From positions 41,496,569 to 41,560,568 of the forward strand of contig NC_088776.1 of assembly GCF_954871325.1 (NCBI RefSeq): 64,000 nt of DNA. The letters are read 5' to 3'. The DNA is from Gordionus sp. m RMFG-2023. Lineage: Eukaryota > Nematomorpha > Gordioida > Chordodea > Parachordodidae. The notes under the pieces were generated by a model that worked only from the letters and a program-made list of their open reading frames with translations, was not told where the DNA came from and made no database searches. Shown in pieces: positions 48,801-56,202 of this stretch (position 1 is the first letter of the stretch; each line of letters opens with the position of its first letter). The position numbers and the translations under genes are program-made.

Positions 48801-50962
48801 TGCAATATTGAAGTTTATTATTATTAGAAGAAAAAAATTGATAATTTTTTTAAGCTAGCAATTGTTTTAAATATGCTTATATTTAAATGAAAAGATTTTA
48901 GGCTTAAGTCCATTTAAAAGATTTTCAAAAACTCAGGATGGCTAGAAAATATGATATTAAGCCTAGGTCTCGGGGGGGGGGCACTATTGGGTGGGGTTTT
49001 CTCCCATAAATTTAGTCCACTTATTGTAGACCTTTGGCTATATTCGATTTTTATATAAATAATGTTGGGTTTTCACTTTTTTAAATATAAAAATGCTTTT
49101 TTCTTAAAATTTTGATTTATAGTCATTTTTTTTAAAAGTGTTTTTTTGAAATTTCAAATTCTTCTTTATTATAATATATCACAGGGGCCCGCCCCGAGTG
49201 AGAATGAGAACCGTTATGCCAGAACGAACCTTTATAATTTTTGAACCGGTTTAATACCGTTTTTGTTTTATATATATAAATTATAACTTAGACCATAATA
49301 ATTAATATCTTGCACTTTACTTTTTACTGGGAAGTTTTTATACTGGTAATTTTTTTTAATTTTACAGTTTATCTAATATTTATTTTATTAATAAGTGTAA
49401 ATCGAATAATATTGCATAATATAGATAAATAAATATTTTTTTTATAACCTGACTATAATGCATGATGGAAATAAAAAAATGAAAAAGGGTAAAGGTTCAT
49501 GATAGAAGGCCAGAATATCCAGCTTCATAATGGGGAGTTTGAGAAATTTATTGTATACTATCCGAAATACCAAATCAAATAAATTCAGATGATAAAATAG
49601 AAAAATTCTTGCTTTCTCAAGAAAATGTCTCAAGATGTGATGGGGCTTGAAATTGTAAATAACAATTAGAGTGATAGTTTTCTTAATCAATTTATATAAT
49701 GCTGAAAGAGTCCGGAAAGATACTTACTTAATGTTATGGGAGTCAAAAATAATATGTACTGAGTTATTTCAGCTAGCTTTATTCAGGCTTCCATCAACAC
49801 AAGTTTCATTTAAAAGAGCATTCTCGGGATAATAATTTATTCTATTATCACAGCGTAAGCGTACAAATATAAATTCTGTACTTTTGGAACATATTAATTA
49901 TATGTTCAAATCATATATTCATTATAAATCTCAAATATTTATTATAATTTGTAATTTGTATAATAACTAGTCATTTACGTTTTTGTGTCTTTCTGTTTTT
50001 TATTTTAATTTTTTTAATACAAATAAATTTTTTAAAACCTGATAAAACTATAATAATAAATCTTAACCGAACCGGAACCTTTATAATTGTTTGCTCCTGG
50101 ACTGTAATCGAATCGGACCTTTATACAACGGTTCAGGCCCCTGATATATTGTATACATTGGAGGTGGGGTGTAGGAGAATTTTTTTGTCAGCTTAAAATG
50201 ATATTTACGAGAATAGTGTAATTTTTCCTTGTTCTCTCCTGGCTATGTCTATGAATAAGGAATATATTTCGCATTAAATGACCTTTTTTATATGCTCATT
50301 TGTAAATAAATAACTTTCAATTGTTTTTTTTAAATCTTCTGAATAAATTTTTTTTTTAAAAATAAACCTTTATTTTTTTAGACCGACGAAGAGAAAAGGT
50401 TAAATTTACCTGTCGTTATGCCAACTTTTGACAGGCACACTTGCAATATTCCTCAATCTCAAATATCATTCAACGATTATTTTGTTTTCGGGATGTACGA
50501 AGCCTTTGATTGTAAGTTCCTTTTAACTTAATTGTTTTTTTACTGACAAAATTTCAATCAATAATTATAGGGGTGAAAGGGGAATATATAATTTTTTTTA
50601 AAAGAAAATTTTTTTTTCTAAATTAATTTAATTTTTTTATATTTTCAAATAGAGAAATCTGTAAACTGAATGCAATTTCAGTAGATAAGAAATTAAATTT
50701 TAATATTATAAGATCATGCGCATCGCATATTTTCAATTAAAAAAGATTTTTTATGATAGAAAAATTTAATATTTAAAAAAATATCTATTTTAAAAAAATA
50801 TCAACAGCATTTTGTAGCATTTCAGAACTTATGGAAAATTCTAAATACAATTACAGATACTGGAAATTAATGGCGGACGATATTAAACAAAAAAGGTTAA
50901 GCGCTGCTCAGGTCTTTTCAGATATATCCATCCCAATTACTACAATCAATAATTCAAAATAG
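21357..50962 (+). CDS. PDE8: PDE8-type high-affinity cAMP phosphodiesterase, 21 exons
   Basis: The product should hydrolyse 3',5'-cAMP to AMP and so limit cAMP signalling. Exons (all GT-AG): 21357-21815, 25876-26177, 27299-27358, 27532-27592, 29084-29251, 29799-29933, 33736-33824, 37388-37476, 38055-38141, 38296-38369, 39662-39997, 41391-41439, 42591-42720, 43116-43314, 44000-44130, 44431-44517, 46106-46353, 46776-47099, 47581-47735, 50382-50511, 50808-50962. Phases match at every junction and the sum is 1156 codons including the stop. Domain order is MGC myristoylation-type N-terminus, REC-like domain (about residues 154-300), PAS (about 300-440), linker, and HD phosphodiesterase (about 640 to the end). 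This architecture is specific to PDE8. Catalytic motifs [31 protein letters not shown] and QISF are all present, so the enzyme looks active. Least certain are exon 12, the end of exon 11, and the exon 18 donor (46937 or 47099; the shorter form gives 1101 aa). Introns hold many transposon fossils. Confidence 0.95.
23040..23160. repeat. GC-rich interspersed repeat, copy 3
   Basis: cggccgacccggcctgggta ... cccagcctggcctgggtcta, then AAATTTAAATACGACC, a word shared with the copy at 40020 (aaaatacgacccggcc). Confidence 0.6.
24991..25397. repeat. 203-bp direct tandem duplication
   Basis: Two copies beginning attttaacacctgactattt at 24991 and 25194, differing at a few sites. Lies in PDE8 intron 1. 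Confidence 0.93.
25545..25800. repeat. GC-rich interspersed repeat, copy 4
   Basis: Contains gggccgggtaacttgtgtaa, aaaatattttacgcgg and cggcagggccgaaaaatttt; same word pattern as the other copies. Confidence 0.65.
25876..26177 (+). CDS. PDE8: PDE8 exon 2: start of REC-like domain
   Basis: Begins [19 protein letters not shown] after the acceptor atcag, nearly identical to vertebrate PDE8 (LLVFAKEDAQSDAFWWA). It continues through [12 protein letters not shown] to FDPDTLCR. A lysine-rich stretch of about 30 residues after the REC strand ([12 protein letters not shown] onward) is absent from the vertebrate sequence as I recall it. It ends in phase 2 at CG|GTATGT. Confidence 0.95.
27299..27358 (+). 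CDS. PDE8: PDE8 exon 3: REC-like domain, middle
   Basis: A 60-nt exon reading [19 protein letters not shown], matching SIRATNPSEHTVILAVVSR of vertebrate PDE8. The acceptor is aaacag and the donor AA|GTAATT. Entry and exit are both phase 2, so skipping it would keep the frame. Confidence 0.9.
27532..27592 (+). CDS. PDE8: PDE8 exon 4: REC-like domain, end
   Basis: Reads [20 protein letters not shown], corresponding to the vertebrate segment ending LPLLHAGFNRRF. The acceptor is tatag and the donor AAG|GTTTGA, leaving phase 0. Confidence 0.9.
29084..29251 (+). CDS. PDE8: PDE8 exon 5: REC-PAS junction
   Basis: 56 codons, phase 0 at both ends. [19 protein letters not shown] matches RFMENSSIIACYNELIQIE, and [18 protein letters not shown] matches VFTALDHCHEAIEITSDD, the start of the PAS domain. 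The acceptor is tttag and the donor CAA|GTTACA. Confidence 0.93.
29799..29933 (+). CDS. PDE8: PDE8 exon 6: PAS domain core
   Basis: 45 codons, phase 0 at both ends. It begins [19 protein letters not shown], against YVNPAFERMMGYHKGELLG in vertebrates, the classic PAS core. The donor is AAA|GTATAT. Confidence 0.93.
29965..30120. repeat. GC-rich interspersed repeat, copy 5
   Basis: ttagagatctgaggcccggc ... gggccgggccttgcagatct: the two tips mirror each other. In PDE8 intron 6. Confidence 0.65.
31378..32805 (-). pseudogene. piggyBac transposase remnant in PDE8 intron 6
   Basis: Minus strand, in order: acidic N-terminus [40 protein letters not shown] then INIYPFQLS (family PL.FF.KFF.DEI...TN.YA.Q), later [30 protein letters not shown] (the MGGVD block with the last catalytic Asp), [10 protein letters not shown] and C-terminal [12 protein letters not shown], a remnant of the cysteine-rich domain. 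Frames change at least once and stops interrupt the centre (about 31930-32450), so it is dead. TTAA-flanked ends were not identified. Opposite in strand to the host gene. Confidence 0.85.
33107..33430. other. GC-richer island in PDE8 intron 6
   Basis: Stands out from the A/T background. Contains the inverted pair gccttctcatcttt (33163) and aaaagatgagaagccc (33246) and a hairpin around aatagtccgagaactatt. No coding frame or tRNA shape. Probably a repeat or SINE-like fragment. Confidence 0.4.
33736..33824 (+). CDS. PDE8: PDE8 exon 7: PAS domain
   Basis: [20 protein letters not shown] corresponds to the PAS strand [20 protein letters not shown]. The acceptor is taaag. The donor GG|GTTTTA is weak but the phase (2) fits the next exon. 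Confidence 0.88.
35321..35640. repeat. 160-bp perfect tandem duplication
   Basis: 35321-35480 and 35481-35640 look identical base for base. In PDE8 intron 7. Confidence 0.95.
36870..37060 (+). pseudogene. hAT dimerisation-domain fossil in PDE8 intron 7
   Basis: One frame reads [20 protein letters not shown] then [20 protein letters not shown], resembling FP.LA.LAR.YL.IPATSA..ERVFS...LLFLK of hAT transposases. A possible left tip of a hAT element (CAGAGCTGTGAAAAGATAC) lies upstream near 34978, but linkage is not shown. Confidence 0.6.
37388..37476 (+). CDS. PDE8: PDE8 exon 8: end of PAS and linker
   Basis: [19 protein letters not shown] follows on from the PAS end (GGKIRHFVSLKK in vertebrates). 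Acceptor ttaaag, strong donor ATC|GTAAGT, phase 1 out. Similarity is modest; splice sites and phase carry the call. Confidence 0.78.
37735..38020. repeat. GC-rich interspersed repeat, copy 6
   Basis: ggcccttggaattttatatc ... acccggcctgtgggctcaag, with the characteristic aaaatatattttatacaagttg word. Sits directly upstream of PDE8 exon 9. Confidence 0.65.
38055..38141 (+). CDS. PDE8: PDE8 exon 9: linker with RRGS site
   Basis: Reads [25 protein letters not shown] is a canonical basophilic (PKA-type) phosphorylation motif. It lies in the PAS-catalytic linker, where PDE8A carries its RRKES PKA site. Acceptor ttttag, donor ACT|GTATGA. Confidence 0.82.
38296..38369 (+). CDS. PDE8: PDE8 exon 10: [15 protein letters not shown] segment
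   Basis: [19 protein letters not shown] matches the highly conserved vertebrate PDE8 sequence [22 protein letters not shown] is a second RRxS motif. Acceptor tttaag, donor AGG|GTATCA. Confidence 0.95.
38923..39196. mobile_element. Foldback MITE, TTGTTAAG type, copy 1
   Basis: From tgttgttaagccactcgatt (38991) to gaaccgtttagcaacaa (39196) the sequence is one long imperfect palindrome around tatt/aata. A partial left end (agtgttgttaagtcggcc) and a GAA microsatellite precede it at 38923-38990. In PDE8 intron 10. Confidence 0.75.
39599..39620. repeat. Poly(C) run
   Basis: About 20 consecutive C, about 40 bases upstream of PDE8 exon 11. Prone to length errors. Confidence 0.9.
39662..39997 (+). 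CDS. PDE8: PDE8 exon 11: VINI...DLVG linker helix
   Basis: Opens [20 protein letters not shown] (vertebrate VINIINAAQENSPVTVAEAL) and runs through [17 protein letters not shown] to [14 protein letters not shown] (vertebrate SDLVGGL). The 3' end is uncertain: donors at 39998 (ATA|GTTAAG) or 39968 (TTG|GTTTTT) are both phase 0. The vertebrate RRLSGNEY stretch that should follow is not recognisable; PHEYF may be its counterpart. Confidence 0.85.
40020..40160. repeat. GC-rich interspersed repeat, copy 7
   Basis: Best-preserved tip: gggcttcgggccgggtctgc followed by aggtctctgattt. Immediately follows PDE8 exon 11. Confidence 0.7.
40246..40636. mobile_element. Non-autonomous hAT-type element, TAGGGCTGTGCCGAT ends
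   Basis: TAGGGCTGTGCCGAT at the left, ATCGGCACAGCCCTA at the right, exact 8-bp duplication ATTTATAG (40238-40245, 40637-40644). 391 bp, no coding sequence. Related to the element at 12851-13620. In PDE8 intron 11. Confidence 0.88.
41391..41439 (+). CDS. PDE8: PDE8 exon 12 (tentative, 49 nt)
   Basis: Lies after a tttttttag acceptor and before CTGG|GTAATA. It is the only candidate I found whose phase (0 in, 1 out) links exons 11 and 13, reading [16 protein letters not shown]. Another frame of the same exon reads [10 protein letters not shown], reminiscent of vertebrate SHLAMPITIN, but that frame does not join exon 13. Treat as provisional. Confidence 0.5.
42245..42510. repeat. GC-rich interspersed repeat, copy 8
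   Basis: cagcttggcccgtgaagatt ... tgggtcaggcttcctcccgt, ending gccatgcaaatctc. Just upstream of PDE8 exon 13. Confidence 0.65.
42591..42720 (+). CDS. PDE8: PDE8 exon 13: start of catalytic domain
   Basis: Encodes [20 protein letters not shown], then [17 protein letters not shown], matching ESWDFNIFELEAITHKR of vertebrate PDE8. The acceptor is ttctctag. The donor follows AAAAA|GTTAAA, phase 2. Confidence 0.93.
43116..43314 (+). CDS. PDE8: PDE8 exon 14: [10 protein letters not shown] metal site
   Basis: Reads [20 protein letters not shown], then [19 protein letters not shown]. This holds the general-acid histidine (YHN) and the first metal-binding histidine (THA) of class I phosphodiesterases. 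Acceptor atatag, donor AAA|GTCACA, phase 0. Confidence 0.96.
44000..44130 (+). CDS. PDE8: PDE8 exon 15: HDLDHPGR metal site
   Basis: [20 protein letters not shown] carries the HD metal-ligand pair; vertebrate PDE8 has ALIAATVHDVDHPGR. It ends [10 protein letters not shown] over the junction, against SELAVLYNDT. Acceptor ttaaag, donor AT|GTAAAA. Confidence 0.96.
44431..44517 (+). CDS. PDE8: PDE8 exon 16: LESHH helix
   Basis: [20 protein letters not shown], then CNIFKNLN, matching [20 protein letters not shown] and CNIFKNID. Acceptor aatag, donor AA|GTAAAT. Confidence 0.96.
45019..45120. mobile_element. 102-bp foldback MITE
   Basis: ACCCTGCATTTATAGTTAGC at the left pairs with GCACTAACTATGAATGTAGGGT at the right; arms of ~30 bp ending in AAATTCGC/GCGAATTC. 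In PDE8 intron 16. Confidence 0.8.
45140..45347. mobile_element. Foldback MITE, TTGTTAAG type, copy 2
   Basis: Nearly complete palindrome: tttgttaaaccgctcatttt / aaaacgagccgttaataaca, with internal aaaacggctaactcaatatt and its inverse. Same family as 38991-39196. Confidence 0.8.
45842..45990. mobile_element. Foldback MITE, TTGTTAAG type, decayed copy 3
   Basis: tgttgttaagtagtgacccg, gcaagcctcgagatttt and atgagcgaaatctccaagtt match copy 2; the outer right arm is missing. Confidence 0.6.
46106..46353 (+). CDS. PDE8: PDE8 exon 17: [12 protein letters not shown] and start of insertion
   Basis: [20 protein letters not shown] continuing to KHFEILSKF matches vertebrate [20 protein letters not shown]. 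The rest of the exon (about 55 codons, rich in Lys, Asn and Ser) has no counterpart in vertebrate PDE8 and begins an insertion in the catalytic domain. Acceptor atcag, donor AAC|GTATAT. Confidence 0.93.
46776..47099 (+). CDS. PDE8: PDE8 exon 18: insertion exon
   Basis: An Asp/Asn/Ser-rich exon within the catalytic domain, between the TEMAKHF helix and KCGDVSNP. Phase fits exon 17 (acceptor tatatag). Two donors fit exon 19: 46938 (CAAG|GTATGA) and 47100 (GACG|GTAATA). I prefer the later one because the frame stays open well beyond the first donor and keeps the same composition (for example [18 protein letters not shown]). Both may be used, adding or removing 54 residues. Confidence 0.75.
47581..47735 (+). 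CDS. PDE8: PDE8 exon 19: KCGDVSNP metal site
   Basis: [20 protein letters not shown] and [11 protein letters not shown] match IKCADVANPCRPLDLC and RISEEYFAQ. The Asp in CGD is the remaining metal ligand. Acceptor atattag, donor CAG|GTTTTT, phase 0. Confidence 0.95.
48600..48970. repeat. GC-rich interspersed repeat, copy 9
   Basis: gtccggcccagacccactaa, agacccggcccatactatat and later aactcaggatggctagaaaa; long and decayed. Confidence 0.55.
49182..50143 (+). mobile_element. Truncated hAT transposon in PDE8 intron 19
   Basis: Tips CAGGGGCCCGCCCCGAG and GGTTCAGGCCCCTG are inverted repeats; flanks atatatca/atatattg look like a slightly decayed 8-bp duplication. Near 49770-49915 the frame reads [20 protein letters not shown] then [20 protein letters not shown], the hAT dimerisation segment (family LSTPVSSAASERAFS...KKRNRL), interrupted by two adjacent stops after KRAFSG. 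The N-terminal and central transposase parts are missing. Confidence 0.78.
50382..50511 (+). CDS. PDE8: PDE8 exon 20: substrate-pocket glutamine
   Basis: [20 protein letters not shown] then [20 protein letters not shown]. The Gln of QISF is the invariant purine-binding glutamine of phosphodiesterases (vertebrate PKSQISFIDYF). Acceptor ttttttag, strong donor T|GTAAGT. Confidence 0.96.
50808..50962 (+). CDS. PDE8: PDE8 exon 21: C-terminus and stop
   Basis: [20 protein letters not shown] corresponds to [20 protein letters not shown]. A divergent tail (about 30 residues) runs to TAG at 50960-50962. The acceptor is caacag. Confidence 0.93.
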
Positions 50963-53407
50963 TAGGAAAAAAATCAAATTCACTACAATGTGTTATCGAA
51001 ACACATAGTTTGGGAGTTTCATATTTTTCAACATGAATTCCCAAAATTTGTCGACACCTTTCACTTTTTCAAAAATATTTATAACAAATTTTTAGATTTT
51101 TTTTGGCGTTTATTAGCTACATAAAATAATATTAAACCAAAAAAGATTTATTGTAATGAATATCGTATATTTATAAATTAATATTTAAAGTTAAACAATA
51201 GACTTAAAATTGTACCTCCTCTTATCAACATTTGATTTGATTTTTTTAAATACAAATATTCAAATTTTGAAAAATAATCCGTCCACTTGAGATTATGCTA
51301 GTCTAAATAGGGAATTTTTCAAGTTGATTCAATCGATTAAATATAATAAATGAGTAACAATTTGACGTAATATATTTTTTTTAAAGCTGAAAAATTTAAT
51401 ATTATATTTTAACTTAAATAAATTATTTAATTATAGAGTTAATAATTTTTTAAAATAGAGAAATATATAGGAAATTTTTTATTATTAATTGATTTTCATA
51501 TTTATTTTGTGTAACTTATTTATCATCATATCTGAATAGCCACTGCCTTAATAATAAATATAAATTTTATGAAATTTATTGTATTAATATTAGAAATATA
51601 AAATGTATATAAATCGCATATTTATTAAATAATTGTATTTTATTATTCATAGATTTGTATTTATAATAATAAACTAAATAAATTAAATATAATTCAACCT
51701 ATTAAGCACAATAAAAATTAATTACATTAATGATTTATTATATCATAAGTGAAAATATGTTAAAGATTACAATAGAGTGTTCAAAACAAATATGTTTTAT
51801 ATTTTTAACCCAAAATTTTTTTAGTTACAATTTTTTTATCTATTTGATTAACGAATGACAACGCTACAGAACCTACGTCAACTAAGTTTGAAATTATAAC
51901 CTAAAAGTAAAACTTATATTCATAATTTTTAAAACTTTAGCCTCTATTTTCATGGTCGGAAGAAAAATTAGCGCAGGTAAAAAGAATCCTAATCAAAACA
52001 ACGATTTTAATGACGGACTGAACAAAGTATGCTGCTACATATCTGATATTTTTAAAATAGGAAGTTAAAACTGTGATCTTAAGTAAACTTAGGTCCTCCA
52101 AAGTTTGTCTATATCATAATTAAAGTTATTAAGATATACATAAATTAAAGTTAATAAAGTAGCCCACTACTTTTTTCATATTTGTAATCGTTAACATTAA
52201 TATTCAAAAGTTGATAGTGTTAGCTTACGCGCTATTATTAATTTTTTGAAAGTAGCAAATTTTTACCTAAATATTATATAGTTGCCATTATTATCCAAAA
52301 ATTAGACCCAAGTTTTTAATCAAGATAGATTAGCAATTAGTCTAATCTATACCTGTATATCAATTATTCTATGCATTTTGATACAATATTTACATTTTTT
52401 AATTAGATAATATTTTTTTCTCCATACTAGATTAATACTAGTTATTCTCAATCTGATTTAAGTAATAAAAACTACTTGATTCCCTTCTCTGAAGTTAATT
52501 CAACTGTTAAATTAATTAATTTTATCTTTTTTGAAGGTTCTTTTTTATTTACCTTATAAAAAATTATTTACCTTATAAAAAATGTTAAATGAAATTTTTT
52601 TAAATATTTTCCAAATTACTTTTTTTAGATAACATTATTAAAATTTTTAAGCTAACAACAACTACGTCAAAATTACATTTGGTAAAAAAAAATTTGAAAA
52701 TTTTGAGGTGGCTCCTCAAATTTTTCAAGGTCGGGCCCCTGCACCTCTCCCCCTAGTGACGCTACTGATTTATTCATACCAATAATAGCTAAAAGGCCAA
52801 GTGTTGGCCTTACGCCCTAATCTTCTTCCAGGGTCTAGTTTATTACAGCTAAAATCTATCATTCAAACGAAAGTTTTTACTTTCCTAAATAATTGCAACT
52901 TGATTTCGATAACACATTTTATGTCACACCACCTCTTAATATTTTTAACAGTCTCTTATTCCATCGTTCTACTTAATCAATCTTTCCTAAAAACCGAGCT
53001 CACAAAAAAGATATCTCATAGTCCTTTTTAATAACTGAATATTTAGACAAAATTTATAATTTTAAAAAATCTTTTAATTATACGTTGTAAATAGACAATT
53101 ATTATAATTGTATATATTATATCTAAATAATATGTCAAACTGAATAAAATATAATATTTAATAAGAAATTATATCGAGAATATATTTTTTTATTTATATA
53201 TATTTCCTTAAGAGTTTATCTGTGATTTAATTTGATTCAATTATAAAAATTATAACCCAAAAAAAGATAATAATATAATCATAATATTATTATGTAGTAC
53301 CGATCTTCATTTAGATATAAAATGCAAATTTAATACCAATTACATATCAATTAAATAAACTGGCCAAAGATTAAAAAATATAGATTTCTTAGCCCATTTA
53401 TCTGTAT
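50963..53407. other. 3' flank of PDE8, A+T-rich
   Basis: Contains several AATAAA words (for example 51345-51350) that are uninformative at this base composition. A hAT-like right tip (ccctagtgacgctactg, ending 52767) follows a GC-rich run. An open frame at 52801-53031 is unremarkable. Confidence 0.5.
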
Positions 53408-53415
53408 CTAGCTAG

Positions 53416-56194
53416 CAGTGACGAGGCGTCAAGTTTACTACTAGGGAAGCTATCAAAAAAATTTTTTATTTTATTTATTAGTCAGACCATAAAAAATTAA
53501 GATTTTATAAATAAGCGGAATTCGTCTTTGTTTTTGAGTAAAATGATCCAGTACTGAATTATAAAAGTTATTACTAGATTTTAAATTTTTCAATAATTTT
53601 TTTTCAATAGAAATCAAAGCTAGATTTGATAATCGATTTTGACTCATTCTGTTTCTACAATAAGATTTGATTATTTTTAAAGATGAAAACCCCCGTTCTG
53701 CACTTGCTGTTGTTGCAGCCAAAGTTAAAATGAATTTGCATAATTTAAAAAACTCTTTAAAACTTTTCATCAAATCGGTATTAATTAAAAATTCAAGTAT
53801 TTCATAAACATTTTTTCTCTTTCTAAATTCATCGTCACGAAACACTACCTTTAATTCGGTTTCCAGATTGTGTAAGTCGAAAAATTGAGAATAAGTGTCA
53901 TTTAAATTGTCTAATAAATATTTTGGGAAATTTTGATTAAATATTTGAAATTTACTAATATCTAACAATTCGACGAATTTGATATTTTTTAATGTATCAA
54001 ACCGAAAATCAATTTCATTGGTTATAGTATCTATTATTTTAATTATCAAATTTTTATAAAATTCTCTTGTATAAGGCAATCCGGATCTTTTACGTTTTTT
54101 ATCTAAATTGTCTTCAATATTTTCCTTTACATTTAAATTTCTCCAAAAAACATCAAAGTTTTCTATGTTAGATTTAACTGAATACTTTTAAGACAATATG
54201 ATACATCATTAATTTAAGTTTGAAGTATATCAAATAATAAATCGGATTCTAGAAAAACTTCTTGAAAAAAATATAACAAAATTAGAAAATTTGCATCATT
54301 TAATATATTTAAATAACCACGAGATGTTATTAGAACATCATTATCCCAAACAATATCAGATTCTTCATCAATCATACTTTCAAAAAAAACGACTAGATCC
54401 TTCAAATAATTGAAAACTGTTTGAACCAGCCGATCATTGTATTCCCATCTTGTTGGGGCTACTCGTGGTAATCTTTTTTTAACATATTTATCAAATTCTG
54501 CTGTACGCTTAGATGATGTACTAAAAAAACTGGCTAAACCAGATAAAGTTGCAAAAAAAACCTTGCATCCTTTAATTTTGCTGCAAGATTTTGATAATAT
54601 AAGATTTAACTTGTGGGCAAAACAATGAATATAAAGTGCAGAAAGATTGACGTCTCTAATTTTTGCTTGCAGTCCATGTGAATCACCTGACATAACAGCT
54701 GCGCCATCGTAACTTTGACCTATCAATTTTTTGATAATTTTCTTATCATTCAAAAATTTAATGACAAATTTTGATAAAGAATTAGCATCACGATGCATTG
54801 TAACATCAAAGAATTCAAGAAATCTTTCATATAATGTCCCGTTATTTAAAACATATCGAAGAACTACAGCCAGTTGGGATTTATTATTTATATCAATTGT
54901 TTCATCTAATATTGTTATAAATTCCGTTTCTTCCAATTCATCTAATATTTTTTGGTGTAAGACATATGAAATGGAATTAATTAAATCATTTTGGATATCA
55001 CTTGATAGTCCAATAAAATTTGTACTATTTTCTAAATGATGTTTTAATAGCAAATTTTCTTCCGTGAGCAAATAAATTAATTCAATATAATTTCCTCTAT
55101 TTACTGAATTAGGTGATTCATCATCACCATGGAATGCGAGCTGCTGAACTCCAAGAAAACATATAGAATTGATTAAAATTTTCAATATTTCTCTATTTGA
55201 TTTAACTTTCGAATTATGCTGTTCGATTGATATTTTGCGCATCGAATCTATCATATTTTCAATACGAATTTCGTCAAATGTTTTTAAATGAATCATCGAC
55301 TGCAAATGAGCTGTTGATTCTTCATGTCGTTTAACTGCCTTTGAAAAATTATTCATATCCGAAAATCCTCTATCATTCCAAACATATTTTTCCTTTGGGA
55401 ATAATAAGCATGACCAACAATATAGAGAATTAGAAAATTCACATCCAGTGAGCCATTCATATTTATCGATAGAAAAATTACGAATGCAAGATTTTATTTC
55501 TTTTTTTAAATTTCTTAAAATTGGCTTTGGTCTTCCTTTTTCAATAATTAATTTTTTGGTATCAAAATTTCTTGAGCTAAATGATAATATTAATAAATTA
55601 TCAATAATACAATTACAATTATTAAACATTAATTTAAAGAAAAAAAATTTTTATAAAAAAAAATTTAATATAAAAAATTTATTTTTCTTTTATAAAAGAA
55701 TAAGAAATTTTTTATTTGCTTCCCCAATGCTTATTTTTTAATCGTAAAATTAAACAATATCATAACATGATTTTCTATTTATTTATTGAAAAAATAAGCA
55801 ATATTAGATTTGCTTCCCTCTTGTATATTTTTTTTAACGTAATAAAAAAATTACACCAAAAAAATATCGTATGAATCATGATTTATTGGTATATTTATTA
55901 TAGGAAAATAAGCAATATTAAATTTGCTTCCATCATTTTTTAACATAGTTAATATAATAGTAAATTTTTTTACGTAGTAAAAATAATAGTAAATTTTTGA
56001 ACGTAGTAAAAATAATAGTAAATTTTTTAACGTAAATTTTTTATCGTAGTAAAATATTATAAATCTTTTTAACGTTATAAAAAATATATTAATTATTTTA
56101 AGGAAGTAATTTTTTTTTTTAGCATAGTATAAAGATTATATTAAGTTTATCTAAGAATTTTGTAAAAAAAAATTTCATGGACGCTTCGTCCCTG
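53416..56194 (-). mobile_element. Nearly complete hAT (ZMYM1-like) transposon
   Basis: Tips CAGTGACGAGGCGTC and GACGCTTCGTCCCTG are inverted repeats, flanked by an exact 8-bp duplication CTAGCTAG (53408-53415, 56195-56202). The 2779-bp element carries one transposase gene on the minus strand. Perfect duplications and long open frames point to a recent insertion. Confidence 0.94.
53471..55629 (-). pseudogene. hAT transposase (TTF zinc finger, ZMYM1-like), lightly broken
   Basis: The first frame (55629-54214, 471 aa) holds a TTF-type zinc finger region (YEWLTGCEFSNSLYCWSCLL, RHEESTAHLQSM) and the DDE core with the conserved IGQSYDGAAVMSGDSHGLQ, IHCFAHKLNLILS and RVAPTRWEYNDRLV. The second (54079-53471, 202 aa) holds the hAT dimerisation domain LAATTASAERGFSSLKIIKS then YCRNRMSQNRLSNLALISIE. 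Between them a stop follows FDILQT and, ~50 bases on, the frame shifts; the intervening residues (NFDVFWRNLN, KKRKRSGLPYTREFY) are those expected in the family. One stop and one frameshift therefore separate it from an intact ~710-residue protein. Confidence 0.92.
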
Positions 56195-56202
56195 CTAGCT
56201 AG

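Larger units (their letters stand above)
47736..50381 (+). other. PDE8 intron 19 (2.6 kb)
   Basis: Holds a GC-rich interspersed repeat (about 48600-48970) and a truncated hAT element (49182-50143). Otherwise A/T-rich. Confidence 0.7.

Noticed and set aside
49442-49690. Minus-strand 82-codon open frame
   Set aside because: Antisense shadow of the truncated hAT element.
51345-51350. AATAAA as the PDE8 polyadenylation signal
   Set aside because: Such words are expected by chance many times per kb at this base composition.
52801-53031. 76-codon open frame
   Set aside because: No ATG-initiated family resemblance, no splice signals; probably chance.
54437-55741. Plus-strand open frames over the hAT transposase
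   Set aside because: Antisense shadows of the minus-strand transposase.
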